From the NCBI GenBank assembly GCA_902786515.1, contig CADADA010000007.1, positions 1-64,000 on the forward strand: a DNA stretch of 64,000 nucleotides, given 5' to 3'. The notes under the pieces were generated by a model that worked only from the letters and a program-made list of their open reading frames with translations, made no database searches and had not been told where the DNA came from. The position numbers and the translations under genes were made by a program. This document shows positions 60,375 to 64,000 of this stretch, piece after piece (position 1 is the first letter of the stretch; each line of letters starts with the position of its first letter). The DNA is from an uncultured Lachnospiraceae bacterium (GTDB lineage: Bacteria; Bacillota; Clostridia; Lachnospirales; Lachnospiraceae).

Positions 60375-62152
60375 AGGGACTGAAAAGAAGTAACAGATGT
60401 ACAGAAGTATCAAATCAAAATATAGGAGAGACAGTTACGGTAATGGGCTGGGTTCAGAAAAGACGAAATCTTGGAAGTCTTATTTTTGTAGATTTAAGAG
60501 ACCGTTCAGGAATACTCCAGATTGTATTTGATGAGAAAGATGTTGGAGCGGATGGATTTAAAAAAGCAGAGACTATAAGAAATGAATTTGTTCTGGCTGT
60601 TGTCGGCAGGGTTGAAAAACGTGAAGGTGCCGTTAATGAGAATTTAAAGACAGGTGATATCGAGATAAGAGCCAATTCTTTAAGAATTCTTTCTGAAAGT
60701 CAGACACCTCCGTTCCCTGTAGAAGACAGTGAGACTATAAGGGATGAAGTTAGATTAAAATACCGTTATCTCGATTTAAGGAGACCTAGGCTTCAAAGAA
60801 ACTTAAAATTGCGAAGCGACGTGACTACACTTGTACGTTCTTTTATGGCGGATGAAGGATTTATAGAGATTGAAACACCTATGCTGACAAAGAGTACTCC
60901 GGAAGGAGCAAGAGATTATCTTGTGCCAAGCCGTGTGCATCCGGGCAATTTTTATGCGTTACCACAGTCACCGCAGATATTTAAACAATTATTGATGTGT
61001 TCAGGATTTGACAGATATCTCCAGATTACTAAATGTTTCAGGGATGAAGATTTGCGTGCGGACAGACAGCCGGAGTTTACTCAGATAGATATGGAATTAT
61101 CATTTGTCGATGTAGATGATGTAATCGATGTTAATGAAAGATTGTTAAAACATTTATGGAAAAAAGTATTAGGAGTGGACATACCTACACCATTTAAGAG
61201 AATGACGTGGCAGGAAGCTATGGACCGATATGGTTCAGATAAACCGGATACAAGATTTGGAATGGAACTTAAGGATGTTTCAGACATTGTAGCAGGATGT
61301 GGTTTTGGAGTATTTACCGGAGCACTGGAAAATGGAGGTTCCGTAAGAGCCATTAATGCTAACGGTCAGGGTGCAATGCCAAGAAAGAAAATTGATGCAT
61401 TAGTAGATTTTGCTAAAGGATATGGTGCAAAGGGACTTGCTTATGTAGCTATAAATGAAGATGGCACATTAAAATCTTCATTCGCAAAATTCATGACAGA
61501 GGATGAGATGAACAGACTTGTAGAGAGACTGGAAGGAAAGCCGGGTGATTTACTTCTGTTTGCCGCAGATAAGAATAAGATTGTCTATGAAGTATTAGGC
61601 GCATTGAGACTTGAGATTGCAAAAAATCTCGGACTTCTTGATAAGGACACATACAATTTCCTTTGGATTACGGAATTTCCACTTCTCGAATACTCAGAAG
61701 AAGAGAACAGATATGTTGCCATGCATCATCCGTTTACAATGCCGATGGAAGAAGACATTGAACTGCTTGAGACAGATCCGGGTAAGGCGAGAGCAAAGGC
61801 ATATGATATCGTATTAAACGGAACAGAACTGGGCGGAGGAAGCGTGAGAATCCATCAGGCAGATATTCAGGAGAAAATGTTTGATGTAATAGGACTTGAA
61901 AAAGAAGTGGCAGAAGAAAGATTCGGATTCCTGCTTACAGCATTTAAATACGGTGTGCCACCACATGCAGGACTTGCATATGGACTTGACCGTCTTGTAA
62001 TGCACATGGTAAAAGAAGATAATATAAGAGACGTTATTGCGTTCCCTAAGGTAAAAGATGCTTCATGTCTTATGTCAGAGGCACCGAATGTCGTAGATGA
62101 AAAACAGCTTGAAGAGCTGTATATTAAATCCCTCGCCGGAGACGAATCATGA
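60359..62152 (+). CDS. aspS: Aspartyl-tRNA synthetase
   Basis: The 597-residue class IIb synthetase has an N-terminal OB anticodon domain (VTVMGWVQKRRNLGSLIFVDLRDRSG), the catalytic motifs (FIEIETPMLTKSTPEGARDY, FRDEDLRADRQPEFTQIDME) and motif 3 (GLAYGLDRLVMHM). The bacterial GAD insertion is present (about residues 300-420), so this is the bacterial-type enzyme. It charges tRNA-Asp. Starts at 60359 and 60371 are both possible. It overlaps the HD-GYP gene before it and hflX after it. Confidence 0.96.
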   Translation: MAESMKGLKRSNRCTEVSNQNIGETVTVMGWVQKRRNLGSLIFVDLRDRSGILQIVFDEKDVGADGFKKAETIRNEFVLAVVGRVEKREGAVNENLKTGDIEIRANSLRILSESQTPPFPVEDSETIRDEVRLKYRYLDLRRPRLQRNLKLRSDVTTLVRSFMADEGFIEIETPMLTKSTPEGARDYLVPSRVHPGNFYALPQSPQIFKQLLMCSGFDRYLQITKCFRDEDLRADRQPEFTQIDMELSFVDVDDVIDVNERLLKHLWKKVLGVDIPTPFKRMTWQEAMDRYGSDKPDTRFGMELKDVSDIVAGCGFGVFTGALENGGSVRAINANGQGAMPRKKIDALVDFAKGYGAKGLAYVAINEDGTLKSSFAKFMTEDEMNRLVERLEGKPGDLLLFAADKNKIVYEVLGALRLEIAKNLGLLDKDTYNFLWITEFPLLEYSEEENRYVAMHHPFTMPMEEDIELLETDPGKARAKAYDIVLNGTELGGGSVRIHQADIQEKMFDVIGLEKEVAEERFGFLLTAFKYGVPPHAGLAYGLDRLVMHMVKEDNIRDVIAFPKVKDASCLMSEAPNVVDEKQLEELYIKSLAGDES

Positions 62153-63411
62153 ATCTGTACGAAAACACACAGAATCCTGAAAAGCTGATACTTGTCGGTG
62201 TCTGCATTACGGGACGAACCGGTTCGGTCAGGAAGAATGAAGCTGACGTAGAAGAATCATTAGATGAATTGGCAGACCTGATAGAGACTGCAGGTGGACA
62301 GACTGTTGCAAAAATCTATCAGGCAAGGGAATCTATTCATCCGGGGACATATATCGGAAAAGGAAAGATAGAAGAAATACGTGAGCTTATTGAGAATACA
62401 CAGGCAACAGGTGTCGTGTGTGATGATGAATTATCACCGGCACAGTTGTCTAATCTTGAGCATGAGCTTGATATCAAAGTAATGGACAGGACACTTATTA
62501 TTCTGGATATATTTGCCGGCAGAGCAGTGACAAGAGAAGGAAAGATACAGGTTGAACTGGCACAGTTAAGATATAGGGCTACAAGGCTTGTGGGACTTAG
62601 AAATTCTCTGTCAAGACTGGGTGGAGGAATTGGAACAAGAGGTCCCGGAGAAAAGAAACTCGAGATGGACAGGCGTTTAATTAGGGAAAGGATTTCTATC
62701 CTCAAAAATGAAGTTGAGGGTATGAAAAAACAGCGTGAAGTTGCCAGAAAAAACAGAGAAAAAGCACCTGTTACGGTGGTGGCCATAGTCGGATATACTA
62801 ATGCCGGCAAGTCTACTTTTTTAAATAAACTTACGGGCGCAGGAGTGCTTGAGGAGGATAAGCTTTTTGCCACACTGGACCCCACCACGAGAAACTATCG
62901 CCTTGAAAGCGGGCAGGAGATACTTCTCACGGACACGGTTGGATTTATACGGAAGCTTCCGCATCACCTGATTGATGCGTTCAGAAGCACGCTTGAAGAA
63001 GCAAAATATGCTGATATTATTCTCCATGTTGTCGACAGTTCTAACCCGCAGATGCAAAAACACATAAAGACCGTATACGAAACTCTGGACAATTTAGAAG
63101 TAGGAGATAAGCCTGTTATAACAGTTTTTAATAAGCAGGATAAAGTTACGGAAACTGCTGAAATGTTTAGAGATGAGAGAGCTGACTATGTGATAAAGGC
63201 ATCCGTTAAAACCGGCATGGGAATTAAGGAAATTCTTGATGCTGTCGAAGAGATTATCAGAAATAAAAAACGCTATATGGCAAAGCTTTTCTCTTATGAA
63301 GAGGCGGGAAAAATTCAGAAGATTCGTAAATACGGCGAATTGTTAAAAGAAGAATACAGAGAAGACGGAATCTATGTTGAAGCATACGTTCCGGTTGAAA
63401 TGTCAGAATAG
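62149..63411 (+). CDS. hflX: Ribosome-associated GTPase HflX
   Basis: The start overlaps the aspS stop (ATGA). The 420-residue GTPase has the N-terminal HflX domain (VGVCITGRTG, ESIHPGTYIGKGKIEEI), the glycine-rich linker (RLGGGIGTRGPGEKKLE) and a G domain (GYTNAGKST, DTVGFIRKLPH, FNKQDK). HflX splits stalled 70S ribosomes after stress. The window thus has two ribosome-acting GTPases, this and the NYN fusion at 3,406. It is followed directly by thyA. Confidence 0.95.
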   Translation: MNLYENTQNPEKLILVGVCITGRTGSVRKNEADVEESLDELADLIETAGGQTVAKIYQARESIHPGTYIGKGKIEEIRELIENTQATGVVCDDELSPAQLSNLEHELDIKVMDRTLIILDIFAGRAVTREGKIQVELAQLRYRATRLVGLRNSLSRLGGGIGTRGPGEKKLEMDRRLIRERISILKNEVEGMKKQREVARKNREKAPVTVVAIVGYTNAGKSTFLNKLTGAGVLEEDKLFATLDPTTRNYRLESGQEILLTDTVGFIRKLPHHLIDAFRSTLEEAKYADIILHVVDSSNPQMQKHIKTVYETLDNLEVGDKPVITVFNKQDKVTETAEMFRDERADYVIKASVKTGMGIKEILDAVEEIIRNKKRYMAKLFSYEEAGKIQKIRKYGELLKEEYREDGIYVEAYVPVEMSE

Positions 63412-63420
63412 GAGACGTTT

Positions 63421-64000
63421 ATGAGTTATGCAGATAAAGTATTTGTAAATATGTGTCAGGACATCATAGAAAACGGTGTCAGCACAGAGGGTGAAAAAGT
63501 CAGACCGAAATGGGAAGACGGTACATATGCCTATACCATAAAAAAATTCGGTGTGGTAAACAGATATGATCTGTCGAAGGAATTTCCGGCCATGACACTT
63601 AGAAAAACAGCTATTAAAAGCTGTACCGATGAAATATTATGGATATGGCAGAAAAAATCCAATAATATCAATGAATTAAACAGTCATATCTGGGATGCAT
63701 GGGCGGACGAAGACGGTTCTATAGGAAAAGCATATGGATATCAGCTCGGCGTTAAACATGAGTATAAAGAAGGTCTCATGGATCAGGTTGACAGGGTTCT
63801 GTTTGATTTGAAAAATAATCCGTACAGCCGCAGAATAATGACGAATCTGTATGTGCATCAGGATTTGCATGAGATGAATCTGTATCCGTGTGCCTACAGC
63901 ATGACATTTAATGTAACGGGTGACAAGTTAAATGCAATATTAAACCAGAGGTCTCAGGATATTCTGACTGCCAATAACTGGAATGTTGTTCAGTATGCGG
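63421..64000 (+). CDS. thyA: Thymidylate synthase, 5' part (cut by window end)
   Basis: The first ~193 residues read as ThyA: MSYADKVFVNMCQDIIENG, RTA-like TLRKTAIKSCTDEILWI, DAWADEDGSIGKAYGYQ, SRRIMTNLYV, active-site Cys in YPCAYSMTF, and QRSQDILTANNWNVVQY. It methylates dUMP to dTMP with methylene-tetrahydrofolate, using the dUMP formed by dut and the folate cofactor supplied by folBK. The gene is open to the window edge. GGAGACG precedes the ATG. Confidence 0.95.
   Translation, partial: MSYADKVFVNMCQDIIENGVSTEGEKVRPKWEDGTYAYTIKKFGVVNRYDLSKEFPAMTLRKTAIKSCTDEILWIWQKKSNNINELNSHIWDAWADEDGSIGKAYGYQLGVKHEYKEGLMDQVDRVLFDLKNNPYSRRIMTNLYVHQDLHEMNLYPCAYSMTFNVTGDKLNAILNQRSQDILTANNWNVVQYA

Overview
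The window is AT-rich (roughly two thirds A+T by eye), with GGAGG-type ribosome binding sites, frequent TTG/GTG starts, SigA-like promoters (TTGxxx-N16/17-TATAAT), a T-box, a class I c-di-GMP riboswitch, BspA-type leucine-rich-repeat proteins and many Ig-like (BIG_2) secreted proteins. Together these point to a low-GC gut Firmicute of the Lachnospiraceae (Eubacterium/Lachnospira/Roseburia/Butyrivibrio-like). No 16S or other taxonomic marker is present, so genus is not assigned.

Layout. 1-2,960 is a decayed intergenic and accessory stretch. It holds a broken P-loop gene, a GC-rich self-complementary RNA candidate with its own promoter, four minor tRNA genes (Cys, Gln, Gln, Ser), a broken BspA fragment, and a small element with terminal inverted repeats around an array of TACGTA hairpins. 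2,963-7,896 holds dut, a ribosome-protection-type GTPase fused to a Rae1/YacP NYN nuclease, a small secreted protein and a SEC-C protein. 7,971-17,480 is a c-di-GMP-riboswitch-led operon that looks like synthesis and O-acetylation of an exopolysaccharide: secreted (alpha/alpha)6-like protein, membrane protein, processive GT2 synthase, bactofilin/LRR protein, MBOAT acyltransferase, AlgJ/X-like protein, UDP-GlcNAc 2-epimerase. 17,570-21,706 is a giant secreted BIG_2 protein, followed by a dead IS1182-family element. 23,377-32,178 is housekeeping metabolism (folBK, pheA, ppx, ppk, a DUF218 protein) plus a carbohydrate-binding lipoprotein. 32,349-34,108 is a broken chemoreceptor gene.

34,194-45,746 is a defence island: a tyrosine recombinase, an AAA-ATPase/PD-(D/E)XK protein, and a type I restriction-modification locus (hsdM, hsdS, hsdR). 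Between hsdS and hsdR it carries a three-gene cassette (DUF3990 ADP-ribosyltransferase-like protein, an unknown helical protein, and a NADAR-domain protein), a six-unit hairpin array and a silent, promoterless hsdS specificity fragment. The cassette looks like an ADP-ribosylation/de-ADP-ribosylation toxin-antitoxin-type unit carried inside the restriction locus.

45,754-64,000 is mostly core: a T-box-controlled thrS, two secreted proteins, an MqsR-type toxin with an antitoxin that joins an MqsA-like zinc finger/HTH to a Panacea (SocA-like) domain, a YtrA-like GntR/ABC transporter operon on the minus strand with a visible operator, then relA/spoT, an MBL hydrolase, hemZ, an HD-GYP protein, aspS, hflX and the 5' part of thyA, which runs off the window end. 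The HD-GYP protein and the c-di-GMP riboswitch both indicate active c-di-GMP signalling.

All functional calls come from motif recognition by eye. No database or folding program was run.
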